From Lycocorax pyrrhopterus obiensis (Eukaryota; Chordata; Aves; Passeriformes; Paradisaeidae), in the NCBI GenBank assembly GCA_014706295.1, contig JACSVZ010000008.1, forward strand, positions 21,183,659 to 21,247,658: a DNA stretch of 64,000 nt. Direction: 5' to 3'. Positions within the stretch are counted from its first letter, which is position 1. Each line of letters opens with the position of its first letter. Shown piece by piece: positions 1 through 14,027 of this stretch. The notes below the pieces were generated by a model. That model was not told the origin of the DNA. It saw only the letters and a program-made list of their open reading frames with translations, and did not search any database. The translations under genes were made by a program, and so were the position numbers.

Positions 1-3000
1 ATTGTATATTGGAAGCAAGTAACGCATGATCTAAAATTAAAGGTCTGAGTGACATAAAATTTCATATTTCAAATTGCAGATTGAATTCAGGCTAGGAATG
101 AATGGCACAACTGCCTTTAACACGAATGGGATTTTTTTTCCTATTTTTGTGGGCTGGAACTTAGCCCTCAGATTCACATGATCTGCTGTTTCTCGATTGG
201 ATCTAGTTCTCAGTCTCTAGTTATCCACCAATTATGGCAAACTAATTTCCACTAATGACAGCTCTCAAATTGTCCTTCACAAGTTTTTAGTGTAATTTCT
301 TTTTTGACCTTGGGCTTTCAGAACCATACACCAAACCGATTGTAAATTAGCTCCAGAGTAAAGAACAAAATATTACACAGAAATGTGACCCTGTAATAAT
401 TAACAAGGTGCCCCAGAGGGTTCCATGTATTATGATACTCTTTTCTCTTCAGACACATTAGTGGCCCTTGTGATTCCTTGTAGATTCCAGTGTTGCTTTT
501 ACACAGATGACTTTGCAATCTGCGTTAGTGGGCCATCTGTCACAGACCTTCCAGTTGAAGTAAAATGTGTTTTGAACCTTGTGCAATTGATTGCCTAAAA
601 AATGGATTTTAACAAGTTGTTCCTATTTCACCTTAACTTTACATTCTGAAATATTTCTTGCAAAATACGGCAGTTGCGTATGTATTTTTTTAAGGGTTTA
701 GGGATTTTTCCTTATTTGTTTTTATAGACATAATTTTTTAGCTTTTAATGCATTTATTTAATTTATCAATTACTATTGAATAAGACATGATTATTTCTCT
801 ACATTAGTTAGAGACGATGTTCTTGTGAAAGACATTTAGGGTTAATTTCCTGTTTTTCGTTGCCACATATTCATTTCAGTGATCATGTACACAGTGCAAC
901 TTTTGTCATTTTACTTAAGATTCAAACAATGTACCACATTTCTGTTTGATTTATTTTGGTTTTTACCTTTCTGATTTCCACAAGGACTCATGAATAGACT
1001 GAACTGATTACGCTGATATGAGGATTTCACCTGTGTTAGTTTACATTTACTCCTAGACTCATCTATAGAAGCATGCATGTTTGCATGTAAGTAAGACTGC
1101 AAGTTTCTGAGATATGGTCAGAGTTGTAATTTATTTAACTAGTAACTTACTGGTATTCAGTCATCTGTGTCTGAATTATCATTTTTATAAAGTCCTAGAT
1201 GTTCCACAATGGACATAAAACATACTGGATATATTTTTTAAACTACTTTCATTTGTTGTTGGTTTTGAGTTTGAGGTTTTTTTCCCCACTGCTTATTTTT
1301 ACATCCTAACTTTGGAGGTTGTCATTTAAATGAATGCATGAAGGTCTCCTCAGGGTTTTCATCTTGTTTAAATAAATGGAATTGAATTGATTTAGTGTTC
1401 CTATTACAATTTGTTAAAACTACTCAGGCTGTTGAGGGATGTAATGTCACTGGGCTTTATTATGAATTACAAAGGAAAAAAAAAAGGGAACTGCTCAGCC
1501 GGTTGCTTTGACATTAATTCAACCATTGTATAATATGCACAAAATGCTCCCATTTTGGCAAAATTTTTGATTCTGTTTAATTACATATTTTTATAGTGCT
1601 TCTGAAAACAAAACAAGTAAGCAAGGTAATTTGTGGTTTCCTTATATAGGTCTTAGTTTTAAATCAAGAGTCTCCATTAAGTAGTTATAATAAGCATCTT
1701 TATTATAGTAAAAAAACCCCAACTGTGGTATTTCTTAGTCCATCAAGAGAAATAACATGACTTTCTTATGTCCAAATGTTAAGCCATCTAGAAACTAGGA
1801 ATGCTGGTTCCACCTATGACATGGGAGATGGCATGCTGGAAATCAGTGGTTTTGAAAATTCTTTGGAGCCAAGGTAGAAAAGTAGTTGAACATTGTAGTG
1901 ATGGCAAATTAAAAGGGCTAATGTGACTTAAGGCCTAGAAGCAGAATAATATCAATATGTAGTGGAAAGATGGATACTACCTTTGTATGAACAGGACCAT
2001 AGAGTTCTTGGAATACTAGGATCCCTTTTGGAACTCATACTTTGAGAAAAATATTATATTAGAACATTATATGTCATAATATTAGAAAGGTTTGAAGAAG
2101 ACCCACAAATGTGGTGATAAGTTTGGAAATGAAGGGCTTTGAAGCTCTGTCTGGAATCAGTTCAAGAAAACACTCCTGTCTGTGTGATGCAAAGGAACAA
2201 AATATCTGATTGGAATTAAATACTGCTAAATTGAAATAAAATTACTGCTAAATAGGTATGAACTATTGATTGTTTTTATAAAAAAAAGTTTTTCTCTGGA
2301 AAATTCCTAAGGAATGAGACATTCCTTGAGATCCAATTTTTTTTAACCCCTTTTAACTATGTTATTGTATTGAAATTATTTAAAAGTTTTTCATAGAGTA
2401 ACTTTTTTAAAAGGCTCTAATTTAGACTAAATACAACATAAAATGCCTTTCTCCGGTATATTCTTGATGGCATCACTCTGATTTATTACTACAATCTTTA
2501 TCACAGCAACCATTCTTTGATAATGTACAGAAGTGGAACAATAAATCTCCAGTGTAGCATCTGAAAAACGGATACATTCTATGAATTTAATTTAGCAGTG
2601 TGTGACGGTTTGTGTGTGTTGTGGTGGTCTTAGGAATTTAGAAATCTAGAGTCAGTGGAAAAACACAGACATTTTCAGAGGACAAACCAGGCTACACAGG
2701 GATGATGTTTCTCACAGCAGGCCTTGGGGATCCTGGGTGACAGGTCTCATGACTGAATTTGAATTGCAACCCTAAAGCTCAGAACCCCCACCTCAGAAGT
2801 ATTTAGGTAACAAAATCTCATTAGCATGTTTTCCCTTGAATTCAACATCTAAATAATGTTAAGGATCTCAGACTAAAGATCCAAGGTTACATGGGAGCAA
2901 AAATGTGAATCTCCAGGCTGATGGAGATACCACCCTATCAGGTGGTGCTTACTCACACCCCAGTGTTTCCCCACCAATTCTTTTTAACAACGTGAGGAAG

Positions 3001-3219
3001 AATGTAAGTTATTTACTGGTTGTGAGATATTTCTGAGAAAGTACTGATACCAAGGTAATTCAGGGATCATAGAACACAGCCAGAAATATAAGATCTGCCA
3101 AAGTAATGCTGCAGCAAGCACAGTTCCTTGTTTCAGTGTAGGCAAATAAGTGAAATTAGTGATACTGTATTACATTGCATTAATAAGACCATTATATCTG
3201 TGTCCTCTATGCTTTAAAA
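1..3219. other. AT-rich stretch, no gene seen
   Basis: Every open frame here is under 70 codons and none has a convincing splice or start context. The DNA is T- and A-rich, with short homopolymers such as an A run at 1476-1485. A less AT-rich patch at about 2690-2960 may hold a very degraded old repeat, but no family could be named. No RNA gene or promoter is recognisable. Confidence 0.6.
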
Positions 3220-3536
3220 CAGATACTGAAAAATTGGAAAACATTCCTGCAGGAGCCACAACAATGATTTAAGGTCAGAAAACCTGACAGGGAATGAAAG
3301 ACAAGAAGCTCTCTCTAGTTATTTTATTTTAAAAATCCCCACAAAACCCTGAGAAGTAATTTAATATATTTATTGATATTCCCAAGGAGAGAAAATTTCT
3401 GATGCCAAAGAGCTCTTTAATCTATCTGATAAAGATATAAGAATCTGAAGGTAGAAATATTTGGATTTTACCTGGGAACTTAGGGAAAGCAAAACAGTGG
3501 GTGCATTTTCACTGCAAGTATTTAAATCTGGAGGGG
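3220..3536 (+). mobile_element. Ancient CR1 LINE fragment (ORF2 3' part)
   Basis: This is a decayed piece of the 3' end of a CR1 non-LTR retrotransposon reading left to right. It follows the order usual for the old amniote CR1 layer. First come a 'gaaaaattgg' stretch and a 'gccacaacaatgattt' stretch, then 'aaggtcagaaaacctgac' near 3271-3288, then 'gagaaaatttctgat' near 3388, then 'ctctttaatct', and finally a 'gtatttaaatctgga' stretch near 3518-3531. The frame is broken many times, so it makes nothing. A segment appears deleted near 3470-3490. The call is by eye from family knowledge and the ends are approximate. Confidence 0.6.
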
Positions 3537-4028
3537 TGTTTTTATGTTTTGTTTTGTGTTTTGTTTGTTTTTAAAAAAGTAAGTGTTAAAAGTTACAGGA
3601 TTGATTATGGGCACGTTTATGTGAAACTATGTCACATGACGCAGGTGTCAGGTGATGACAGATGACAATAATCCTCCTTTCTTACCTTCCTCAAATATCA
3701 TCTCGGTAATTTGCAAGTGAATACACTATTAAGATGCAGAAATTGTGGGCTTTTCCTTTCTTTTAGAGTGCTGCTGTCTTATGGATTTATTAGCATGAAA
3801 AAAGCTGTAAAATTCACCAAGGGTGAAATCCACTCCTGGCAGAAAGCCAGAAGAGAATGTGCTCCAGTTATATTGTGCTTGAGACCTGTTATGACGTGGC
3901 TTTATTGAAAAAACTGTGGGACTAGAATTCTTGAAGAATTATTCTCCAATGATTTCTGGTATGCTGTGCTGATACCACCATTGTATCAGAACATCTCAGA
4001 AAATCAATTAATTTACAATCTGTAGCAC
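3537..4028. other. Short unique stretch with T/G-rich low complexity
   Basis: It begins with a TTTTG-rich low-complexity run (about 3541-3575) directly after the CR1 piece. The rest is plain sequence. The 65-codon frame at 3711-3908 has no supporting signal. Confidence 0.5.
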
Positions 4029-4130
4029 TCACGAGGAACTATTATTTTCCCAGCTAGAGCTGAGTGAGATTAAGAAGTTTTCCCAAGGTCGTGTGCAAAG
4101 TTACTACTGAGGTAGGCTCTAACTAGAGCC
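4029..4130 (+). mobile_element. MIR-like SINE relic
   Basis: The segment follows the 3' half of a MIR-type tRNA-derived SINE in order. It has an 'actattattttccca' part, then 'gagattaagaagttt', the diagnostic 'cccaaggtc' at 4082-4090, then 'caaagttactactgaggtagg'-like sequence. MIR-class SINEs are shared across amniotes and survive in birds only as heavily diverged copies. Roughly 10-15 bases before the 'gagctgag' part seem to be lost. Identification is by eye. Confidence 0.55.
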
Positions 4131-6310
4131 AAAAGAAAATCAAATATTTATTCTATTAATATAAACTTTTCTTTGTGGAATATATAACAAAAGCAATTGA
4201 GAATTCTTATGAAAATTTATTACAAATTTGTATGTGGATAAAAACATTACGGTTTGTTAAAGTATTTTTTCTTGAGGTAGTTTTTGAACTTATTTTGTAC
4301 ATAAAAAAACCCTAAACAAATGAGAAGTCCTGTTCAAAAAGTGTTTGATGTTTTGCAGTTATAGAAGAAATGTTTGGTTTGGGTTTTTTTTTTTCAGTAA
4401 ACTGAGTTTGTGCAAAATCATCAAATCTGCAGGTATTCCTGTTAGAAAGAAAATAGCATTTTTTTTCAACTTTTTTTTTAAACTCTTCTGATGAAGCAGT
4501 TCTGTTTACTGGTCTTTATGTTTCACAGTCCAGTTCCCTAACTGAAAGTTCATTCTTATTTTTTTAGGGCTCAGTAAGAGATATATGGTTTTAAAATAAA
4601 TGAAAGGTCTATGATTTGAAAAGAGAGACTTGGCAAACTTTGATTCACAGTTAATTTTATAGCCATTGTAACTATTCAATTTTTCATTTTACAATGTAAA
4701 TTCTAAAAACATTGCAGTTGTAATGATAGAAAATGCTACCTCTTTGGTATAGAAGTAGTTTTTGCAATTAATTCTAATTCAGATTATCAAAAATACATTC
4801 TGTATTATAGAAGAATAGGATCTTGACACACTTAGGTAAAGTAGAGGTTTATTAGGGTGTGATTAGGGTGCCATTTTCCTATCAGTGCAAGAGGTTTCCA
4901 TTCAACTACATCCTCAGGCGTATTTCATTTATCTTTAGAGAGCTGCATATATGCCATGGAATTATTTCAGTCCACCCCTCTGGGATCCTTAAAGAGTTCT
5001 GACAATATCAATCATAAGATTAATTGGATTTCTAAAACAAATTCTAGAAAATGGAAAAGAAAAGAATGCAATGTAATTCTTTGCCTCTCCTTGTGCTAAA
5101 ATTTCTTTTTTGGAATTGAAGTGTAATTCTATGACAAACTAGGCACAGAATAATAAGCAGACCTGGTAAAGTTTTGCCCTATTTTGACTCAGTTCTGAAA
5201 GACTGAAAAGAGGCAATTTTGATTTTTGTTGAGAACATCTCTTGTAAGAATCATTCACAGCCTGGTTCAAGATGTTTACAGACTTTGCAGGTTTTTATTG
5301 TTCTCTTGACATATTTCCTTTTTTTCCCCCCTGCCAGTCCAGTTACTGGTACAAATCAAATATGTCTGGCAATCACATCTGGAATTTGGAATGCGTTTAC
5401 ATTATGTAGTGGAAAATATTTCTATTCTAATTTAAAATACAATGATGGATTTCTATGAAGCATCAATAAACTCTGAAACATCAAAATAATAATAAGTACC
5501 AGGACAAGTGATTTATAAATATCTGCTGTTTTTACATCTATCTGTATACATACTTTTTATAAAGAACTTAATTACATACTCACCTTGAAAACTGATGTAT
5601 TTTTAGACTTTTTTTGCAACTTTGCTTTGGAGTAGATTTAGATTTCTTTTTGTTGTTCTGCATCTGCACTTAAGTAGAGGTTGAGTGTGAAGGTAGTCAT
5701 GGATAGCAAATTTTTTCATACATTTAGAATTGCTTTTCCGCAACAAAATATTGTCTGGCAAAGTTCCAGAAAATGCAACAGTAGTTGACAAGGAGACCGA
5801 GAATCTTCTCGTTCTTTAATACATGCATGCTTCTGTCCACCTGAATTTCATCATTATTCTCAGAAATAAAGCTGAAGCTTCTATTCCCTTTCTGCTGCAA
5901 TCACAAGGAAGGAGGGGAGAGTCTTTTTGGTTCCAGCCCCAAGTAGCACAGAACCGAAGGGAAGCTGCAACCTAAATGAAACTTTGGCCTGTGAAATAAA
6001 CCTTTGAATTCTAAAGCAATAGGTGACTGAAATAATTAGTAGAAAAATGTGTATTTCAATGGTTTATCACTCAATGCCAGTATATGTGTTACGGGCTTAC
6101 CACTGCATACTTGCAGTAGAAATATTCAAATCCACTTAACTGGATGAAGGTTACTCTTTGTCTCACAAAAAGGTTTTGATGTTCAAGGAAGAAAAAGAAT
6201 ACAAATATAGACACCTACAAATTCATAGGACCATGAAGGCAGGAAAAAAACCCCAGAAAACGAAAGGTGCTGAGCCAACTGTCCACCCTCTATCACTTGT
6301 AAGAATTGCA
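4131..6310. other. AT-rich stretch, no gene seen
   Basis: It holds only short frames, several poly-T runs (for example near 4386-4396) and no recognisable repeat. A slightly GC-richer patch at 5880-5985 shows nothing specific. Confidence 0.55.
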
Positions 6311-6472
6311 GGTTCAAAGGACAAGAGGCAACAATTGCAAACTACAAGGGAAATTCCAGTTGAATATAAGAAAAAAAAAAAATCACAGTGTTTAAGATCT
6401 GGAGTGTTGCCAAGAGAGACTGTGAAAACACCATCCTTGGAGATACTTAAAATTTACTAGGTAAATGTTCAA
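6311..6472 (+). mobile_element. CR1 LINE fragment (end of ORF2)
   Basis: This is the C-terminal part of CR1 ORF2 (reverse transcriptase protein). It shows 'ggacaagaggcaac', the usual start of this block, then 'gaaattccagttgaatataag', then 'agagagactgtgaaaacacc' and 'ccatccttggagatactt'. The last part reads as ETVKTPSLEILK, close to the EVVESPSLEIFK end of CR1 ORF2. The 100-codon open frame at 6158-6460 runs through it, which is why that frame looks long. The conserved arginine-histidine-tryptophan part is lost in an A-run and small deletion near 6370-6400, so the copy is dead. Confidence 0.7.
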
Positions 6473-9174
6473 CCATATACATTATGTGGTTATTTATTCT
6501 CCGTTTTTAATCACCCTCTACCGTCCTTTGGTCAACTGCCAGATAATTCAACAGAATAAGTACTAGCAATAGTAACTACTGAAAACTTCTTTATTTTCTT
6601 GAAATAATTCCGTGGAATTTACTGGTACAGATAGCTAATTTTCTAAATTACAGTAAAAACAAATGCTTGAATAGAGAGCTTAGAAAATAAATTGTCAGGA
6701 AAGGTTTCCTTTCACATAAAAGTGAATTAAGAGGGATATAACTTCATACTCAAATACAGCATATTGTAATTAGTTTACTCTATCTTTCTCAAGGGAAAGA
6801 AGGTAAAGAACTAAAGTAGTATTTCAGGTAGAATTCAATTCTTTATGATGAACATAGTTATTCAGTAGCTGACATATAATGGCCAATATTTTTGCAAAAG
6901 CCTAGCCTGCATGCCTGATGTTATTAAACAATGTTATGTTGCTTATTAACATTAACTTACCCATTCAGTGCATTGGAGTAGTGATCTGTCTTTTTAGGAA
7001 ATCGCAGTATTTTACTATTAATCACGTTGCATAAAATCATAACTGAGATTTCACTGCATTCATTTCTTAATCCCAATAGATTTCGTGAGTAAAATAGTCT
7101 GATGGAATACTCACAGTAGACTTTCAGCTGGTTTTCAGTGCACCGACATACACACTTGTCTAGGACTTCTATATATACCAATGTCACAGGCTCCAGATGT
7201 CCAATAATAATATTAAATCTGTAGGAATATTACTCAATTAATATTTGTAAAAATATTTCAGAAGAGTTTTTAAAAATGGTTAAGTTTTTCAGTTCTTCCA
7301 TTTCATCCACATTCTTCTATAGTTAAAAGGAACTTGATAAAGCTAGTCAGAATAGAAAATATAATTATACCAAAACAGCAATTCTTCTAGATTATTGTAA
7401 TTTTAAACCAGACTGGTTTCTTAATTTGACTGACTGGTCCCCAGACTCTCTTGCATGATAGAGTATATCTAGACAGTTTATCTTATTTTGATGAATGGGA
7501 TAACCTGTGGGAACAATTAGTTTTACAACACAGCTATAAAAAAAGTGTTCTCTTACTTGATATTCAGAAAATATTCAAAGCACTGTGTCGAGAGTAGACG
7601 GAAAGCTAAGGCAGGAAGGTTGACAAGGCTTATGTAATGCTTGATTTGAATATTAAACAGTGAGGAAGAACTGGAAGACTCAGAAAATTTTTGCTCTATT
7701 TCCAAATACATTTCATTACTCCCTTTAAACTTCCAATTTTAAATTTTAGCATTCCACACATTCCTATATGCTGCTACAAGGCCTTGAAAATGAAGGATGC
7801 TGAATAAATTTAAGTGATTTTTGAAATTTTACCAGTTTAGGTAAAACTTACATAGTTACTCTTCTATTTCAGTGGTAAAGGATGAATCTGACTATACTGG
7901 TGTGGCAGAAAATCCTCTACTTTTTAGAAAGAATTGTTTAAAAACACATCTGTTTCTTAAGTAAAACTCAGTAATATTACAAGAAAAATGGTTTCATATC
8001 CCATGTTCTTTCTTCAACCAAATACTAGCTCAGCATTCCTGGTTTTATTTACACTACACTCTGAATGATGGGGCATTTCCTTCAAGAATTACAGGAAATT
8101 TATGTGTTAAAAAAAGGTTTAAAAACTTTTTAGCCATACTCTTAGAATAGTAAACATATAAAAATTCAAACAGATTGTAAATTGTGATTAAATCTAAAAC
8201 TTACAAATCAAGTATTCTATCAGTGTATCTTTTTGGTATTAAGGATAATAGCGGAAATAATACAGATGGTCTGATGAGATATTTATTGAAATTAATCATT
8301 TTAATTATTCATAATAGTTTAATGCTTGAATTAAATTAATTAATTGTATCTACCATACTTTGATGTGGGAAACTATGTGCAGCTGATAAATGATTATATT
8401 ATAATTATGTAGAAATAGATTTCTGATGTTTTAAATATCAAGTTCTCAGCCAATTACTCCAAGTCCCCTAAAATAATTTGCTAATATTCATAGCTTTGTG
8501 GATACTGTAACTAAAAAAAACCAACTAAACTTTTAAACTTTGTACTTCTGGAACTGAAGTTCCTAAAGATATCCGAGCGCCTTATTGCTAAAATTTTAAC
8601 TTTAATTTTGAGAAGGGTGGGCTTCATAACTTTGTTCTTTCCACCTTTTCATTCTTAGTCTGTTCTAGTATACCCATCATTGCATTGTGAGAGTTCAATG
8701 TTGGTTTTCTGAAAAAAGGTTTTTAGGATGTTTTCAGCTCAGAGTGCATTTCTCCTTAAAAAAAAGATGAGCCAGATTCTGACTTCAGAAGGGTAAGCTT
8801 GTTACAGCCAACTTCATTATGTTCGATCCCTTCTAATTTGCTATTCTTGACGTGTCATGGAATAGATAGTAACATATCATGCAAAATTGCAGTTGTCTTC
8901 ACAGCAATGCCAGAACCTGATGGATCTTGTCCCTTGAAAGATACGTTTTTAGGAATCCAATCCAACAACCACAGATATCAGATACCAGGAAATTTCTACC
9001 AAACCCAGTGAGTGCTGTAGCACTGCTAAATAAGAGGCGGTTAATGTAACAAAATACAGAATTTAAACAATTTACTATATAAAATGCAACCCTAAATGAG
9101 TCACACAACTACCAAAAAATTTCAGAAATCTCTTTAACAGTCATTGGAGCTGATGAAATTCTTGATCTGCTGTT
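6473..9174. other. AT-rich stretch, no gene seen
   Basis: It contains long A/T-biased sequence with many TAAT-type motifs and no repeat or gene that could be named. The frames at 6957-7187 and 8799-9108 overlap on opposite strands and lack exon signals. Confidence 0.55.
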
Positions 9175-9302
9175 CATGGAATCACAAAATGGGTCAGATT
9201 GGAAGGGACCACTTTGGGTGATCTGGTCCAACCTCCCTGCTCAAGCAGGGCTGTCCTAGGGCAGATTGCACAGGATCTCATCCAGGCAGTTCTGGAATAT
9301 GT
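9175..9302 (-). mobile_element. CR1 LINE 3' tail, avian type
   Basis: Read on the + strand it opens with 'catggaatcacaaaatggg', a degraded reverse complement of the CR1 terminal repeats. It goes on through 'ttggaagggaccac', 'gatctggtccaacctccctg', 'ctcaagcaggg' and 'ggatctcatccaggc'. This is the 3' untranslated tail and very end of ORF2 of a bird-type CR1, so the element lies on the - strand and is strongly 5'-truncated, as nearly all CR1 copies are. It is among the better preserved repeats in the window. Confidence 0.85.
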
Positions 9303-12300
9303 TCCTCATTTAATCAATGGACTCTTACCTTCTTCTGTAAAGCATGCTCTTGCTGTGTGTTTGAGCTGACATTATGTTTCACCATCAGAAAGACAGAGAG
9401 GAAAAGAGCAGGGATTATTACTAAATCCCAAGAGGGTCCCTTCTCCTGCTTTTTTCCCCTTCAATTTTGTTGTTTTGGATTTATGCATCTGTGACCCAAG
9501 AAATCAAATTCTTAGCTGTGCTTACAATGAAGAGGGAAATTCTCAACAGCATGTTGATATGAATTTTCTGATTGTACTTCAGAAGATGTTTAGCAGTTCT
9601 AAGTAAGAATAAATCTCATGCATATTCTACAGTTCCTGAAACAGAATTTTGATGCATAGCTTAAGTAAAGATCAAGTGATATTTATTACATGTTAGATTT
9701 ATTTTGCAGAAGTCAATCATAAATTTCTGTTTGGAGAAAAATTACTTAAAAATGTAAATTGAGTAAGTTTAGAAGAAAGTGTCAGAAGCCATTCCTCATT
9801 TAAAGATTGAATGAGATTCTTGTTTAATTTTGTAAATGCACCATGCTTTATTAAACACAGTTAAATCCTGTTACCATAGCAATCCTTTCTCCACAGAATA
9901 TAGCTCCTGTGCTTTCCTGTTGTATTCCTTTATTTAGAAGTGGTTTCCTCCATTCTTATGCATTTCAGTTTGTATAAACACTAAAAGGAAAAAGTATTTA
10001 GTAAACAAATTCTCAGGTTACTGGTCTTGATGACATAATGACCCAGCACAGCGAAGTTTGCCTTCATGTTTTCTTTGGGAATGAGGGGATGGAAATATGA
10101 GACTCTGTTTTCTATTTGTTTTTTTCCTTGTAAAATAAAAATCAGTTTAAGAAAGTAAGGATAAGAATTCAAGATTAAAATACCTGGAGGTAATGCAGAT
10201 TGTAAAAAATCTCTATACTTTCATATGAGATATGGAAAGATGTCTGGGCAAAGTTCTGAACTTCAATTGACTTTGGTCACCCCCAAATTACCGATGTCTT
10301 GTAGATGCACATTGAAATGCTGCCTTTTAATATTTTTTAAATAGGTAATACAAAAGAAAGAAACTTGACCTGTTTTCATGAATCTGATATTGCACCCACC
10401 ACAAGACCACACCAGTCCTTATCTAAGTTTTCCATATGCAAGCTTACATGTGCGTACGTTTAATTGTAAGCATTTGTCAAAAAGTGTTCTTCTCTTCATT
10501 TTTTCACTGTTTTCGTATGACACTATCCTACCACCTTATTATTTTCTGATAAAAATTCTGTATTTTTTTTTTTTCTACATATAAGGAAACCGAGCAGAAT
10601 CACAGTTAAAAGACTTACGTGTCTTGCAATAAATCTGTGTATGTTGATGGGTTACTCTATGGTGTAATTAACACTGAGTGCTGCATTATGAAATGTCTTC
10701 TGGTTGAAAAGGGCTTACTTGTCTCTGAAGAGTGGCATGGCTTTTGTGTGGGTAGGTTTTGTACTTGATTGTCTCTTTGCTAAATATAAGACAGAAACAA
10801 TAGGCTATTTTATCCTACCAAAATTAATTTCTTTTAGCCTCACTAGCTGTACCATGGAAATTTTTTGTGTGCTGTTGAAGATGTACTGCTTTCTCAACAC
10901 CTGCTGGTCTAAATTACTTGGAGACACTGGGAGTATACTTGCTTTCACAGGTATTTCTAGCAACTAATTGCCTGTGAAAATTCATTTGGTTATTTTCGAC
11001 TTGAAATGACAGGAAGTGTTAGGAGAGCAGTAGGTGGGGTATATTCCCAGCTCACCCACCACTAATTTTTAATTCTATTGATTGAGTTTTAGCATATAGA
11101 CTATATTGCTGCTCCACTGACTACTGTATCAATTATCAAATAACTCAGATTTTATTTCTATATGAAATTAATTCTATGCTCTATTGTATGTAATACTTAT
11201 GGAATGATACTCCATTTTATAGCAGGAAAACTTATTCTAGTAAGTTGGAAGGAATAGCATGTGCTATTCTGGACTTCCCTCATTATCCCTTTGTACAATC
11301 AAAATCATAGCCTCAGTTGTCAGAGTTCAATAGAACTGTCACTTCCCTGCCCTCCCTCCCTCAAAGTCCTGTAGGATTCAAATATTTTGTGGCCATATGT
11401 TCCATGTCTTCAGATTTCACCCAACAACTGTTGAAATATTAGCTTGCTAGCCAAGGATCCAGAGTACCACTGCAAAGAAAAGCCACAAAATTGGACTAGT
11501 TTTGTCACTCATGATTCAAATTTTTCCCAATACAGAATTTAAAAGAAACATTTGACTTAGTAGAAGTTGGGGACTGTGAAGTCACCAGTATTCTCTGTTG
11601 TGTGGCAACCACACTTGGTTCCATGGTTTATAAATTTATCCTACAAGATTTTGCACATCTGTAGAGTTTATTTGTCCATGAATATACAGATATGCACAAA
11701 TTGTCTATTTTCTGCTGAATATTCTTTCCCAATTTCATCTGTGAATTAAACGAGGCATTTTAAAATGATACCCTCATTTAAATAATACAGCAAAGACATA
11801 TTTTTGTATGGTGTACTTTCTGTCTGTATTTTCATTCCTAGGGCGTGTTGATTGCCAGAGTTTCATTGCAAATTACCTACCCGCTATTCGTAGTGCAGTG
11901 CTTAAGTAGCCTTTCGTTGTTGTACTGGATCAAAATTTTGGAGGAAGGACTTTTGCTATAAAAATAGAGGCTTTCACTCTTTTAAAAGTAATTTGTAGGC
12001 AATTGTTATTACTTTGTCATCACTTTTTCACCCTGTAATTTTGGCTAAACTCTATAGTCTATTCATTTATTGAAGAAGACAAGTTAGTCATATTCACAAT
12101 TTTAAATTCACATAAAAGTTTTCTCCAAAATTAATTTTTCATTGGGGCCACATATTTTCTTCATAACAGAATGTATAATAAGTGCCACATCCAGGTGTCT
12201 GGGTTAACATTGAAACTGCTGGTTTCAGCAGCACTTCACTGCAAATGCAGACACCCATTACAGCTCACCTGCCTATTTACGTGAGTTCAGGGCACATCAT

Positions 12301-13637
12301 CTATTTTCCCACTACGTGCTGTGGGAGCCTCCCCTGCATTAAAGAGCCGGGAAGCAGCTGTGGTACACTCGGGCAATTTTCCTGGAATGGCTGGCAGGTT
12401 AGATCTATTGGTCTTTTCTGATCTAGGTTCTTATAGAATCCCTTGTTATTCTTCGTATCCTTTTCCAAGTCCCATTATATCTTTGCCTTATCTTTCCTGA
12501 TGCCATCCCTACACATCCAAACCATAGCCCAGTACTCTTCCCAGGCCACATGTCCCTGCTTCCACTGGCTGTGCACTCCTTTCTTATTCCTCAGTTTGAG
12601 GAACAGGTCCATGCTCATCCAGAATCTATGTATTCAGAGAGAAAAAATAGTGAACAAAGCAGAGCAGTGAAAAAAGTCATTGTGTCATTGTTCTGTTTGT
12701 TCTGGGTTCCAGACAGATTATGGGTCAGTCAAGGTCAGCAATTTAGCTCTTAAGAACAAAGATTTTGTGATGATCCTGACTGAAGTCTCAAGACCATACT
12801 ATCCAGCTCATTAATAAGCACTCCCACTTAGATACTTCCCTCCTTTTTCCCTTTCTTAGATAAGTTTGTTTGTGAATTTCACTTGAAGTATTTTCTGTGT
12901 CTTTCCCTTTGTATTGCAAAATACTTGTATAATTAGCAATATCTCCAATTTTATATTTTTCTCTCTTTTCTTTTTACCTTATCTAGCTCTTTATGTACAT
13001 TGCCTGAAAATGGATTTTTGTAAGCTTTTCAGCACTCGAAGGTCTCTTATTATCTGTCAGTTAATGTCTCTGATTTCTCTATTGATCTACTATCTTTTTT
13101 GTCTGCCTTTCATTTTTAAAATATCTCAAAGAATATCTATCCCTTTCTTTTACTGGTTAGACAACAATGAGAAAATTGTTCTCCAGAATAAGCACAATTG
13201 ATGCCATTTTTTGCTTGTAATTGCTTATTTGATCTGTCAGTCATCCCACCAATTTCAAACACAGGAATAAAAGTTGGACTAGAGAAAAATAGAACGAGGG
13301 TGAGTACTCTTTAGCCTTCTACACAAGGCTATAAATACAAAGAGATTTCTGACTGTAACTTCTGTCATATCTTTGAATAATGCGCTTTAAACACAATGGT
13401 TTTATGCATGATTTAGCAACTAAACAAAAAAAAAGGCAGATTTGATATATTAAAATGTTTAAAAGGCAAAAATATCATTTTATGCAAAGAAAGAACAAGT
13501 CTATAAGGAAAAAGTTACAGATATTTTAAAGGTCGGACATATGTAAAAGGAAAACAGAAATTCCTGGGGTATCAAATTAAGCAGATATCATATTATGAAC
13601 ATTTCCTTGGTCATTTTCCTGAAACAATTCCATGTTT
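9303..13637. other. AT-rich stretch, no gene seen
   Basis: Only short open frames are present. A more GC-rich patch at about 12180-12420 carries a 79-codon frame, but no splice signals, motif or repeat could be recognised. The T-rich run at 12950-13000 is low complexity. Confidence 0.5.
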
Positions 13638-13655
13638 TGCACTTAATTAAGTGCA
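13638..13655. repeat. 18-bp perfect palindrome
   Basis: The arms tgcacttaa and ttaagtgca are exact reverse complements with no spacer. The centre TTAATTAA also matches homeodomain-type recognition sequence. Function unknown. Confidence 0.8.
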
Positions 13656-14027
13656 GGTATAGTTTTCATATGGCTTTCCATTATCTGTAGACTATAAACT
13701 GACTGGGGTTGCAATAACAGTAACAGAAACAGCTGTGTTAGAGCTCCAATTCTGAAGGAAAAACAACTGTACATCAAAAAATAACAAATCTGAAGACAAT
13801 TGGCTCCACGTATTTGAGCATGTACAGAAAAACTCTTCCAATTCGGGTGTGACTGCACACCAACAAGTGTCAATCAAAGAAGATGGGTAACATTTAAAGA
13901 GATAGAGGACAAAGGAAATAATTATATTTAAAATATCTGGAGCAATCGTAACATGCACACTGTGACACTATGTAACACTTATCATTCTTGTTCCCAGTTT
14001 TCTTCCCTGACATTTTGCTACCATGTG

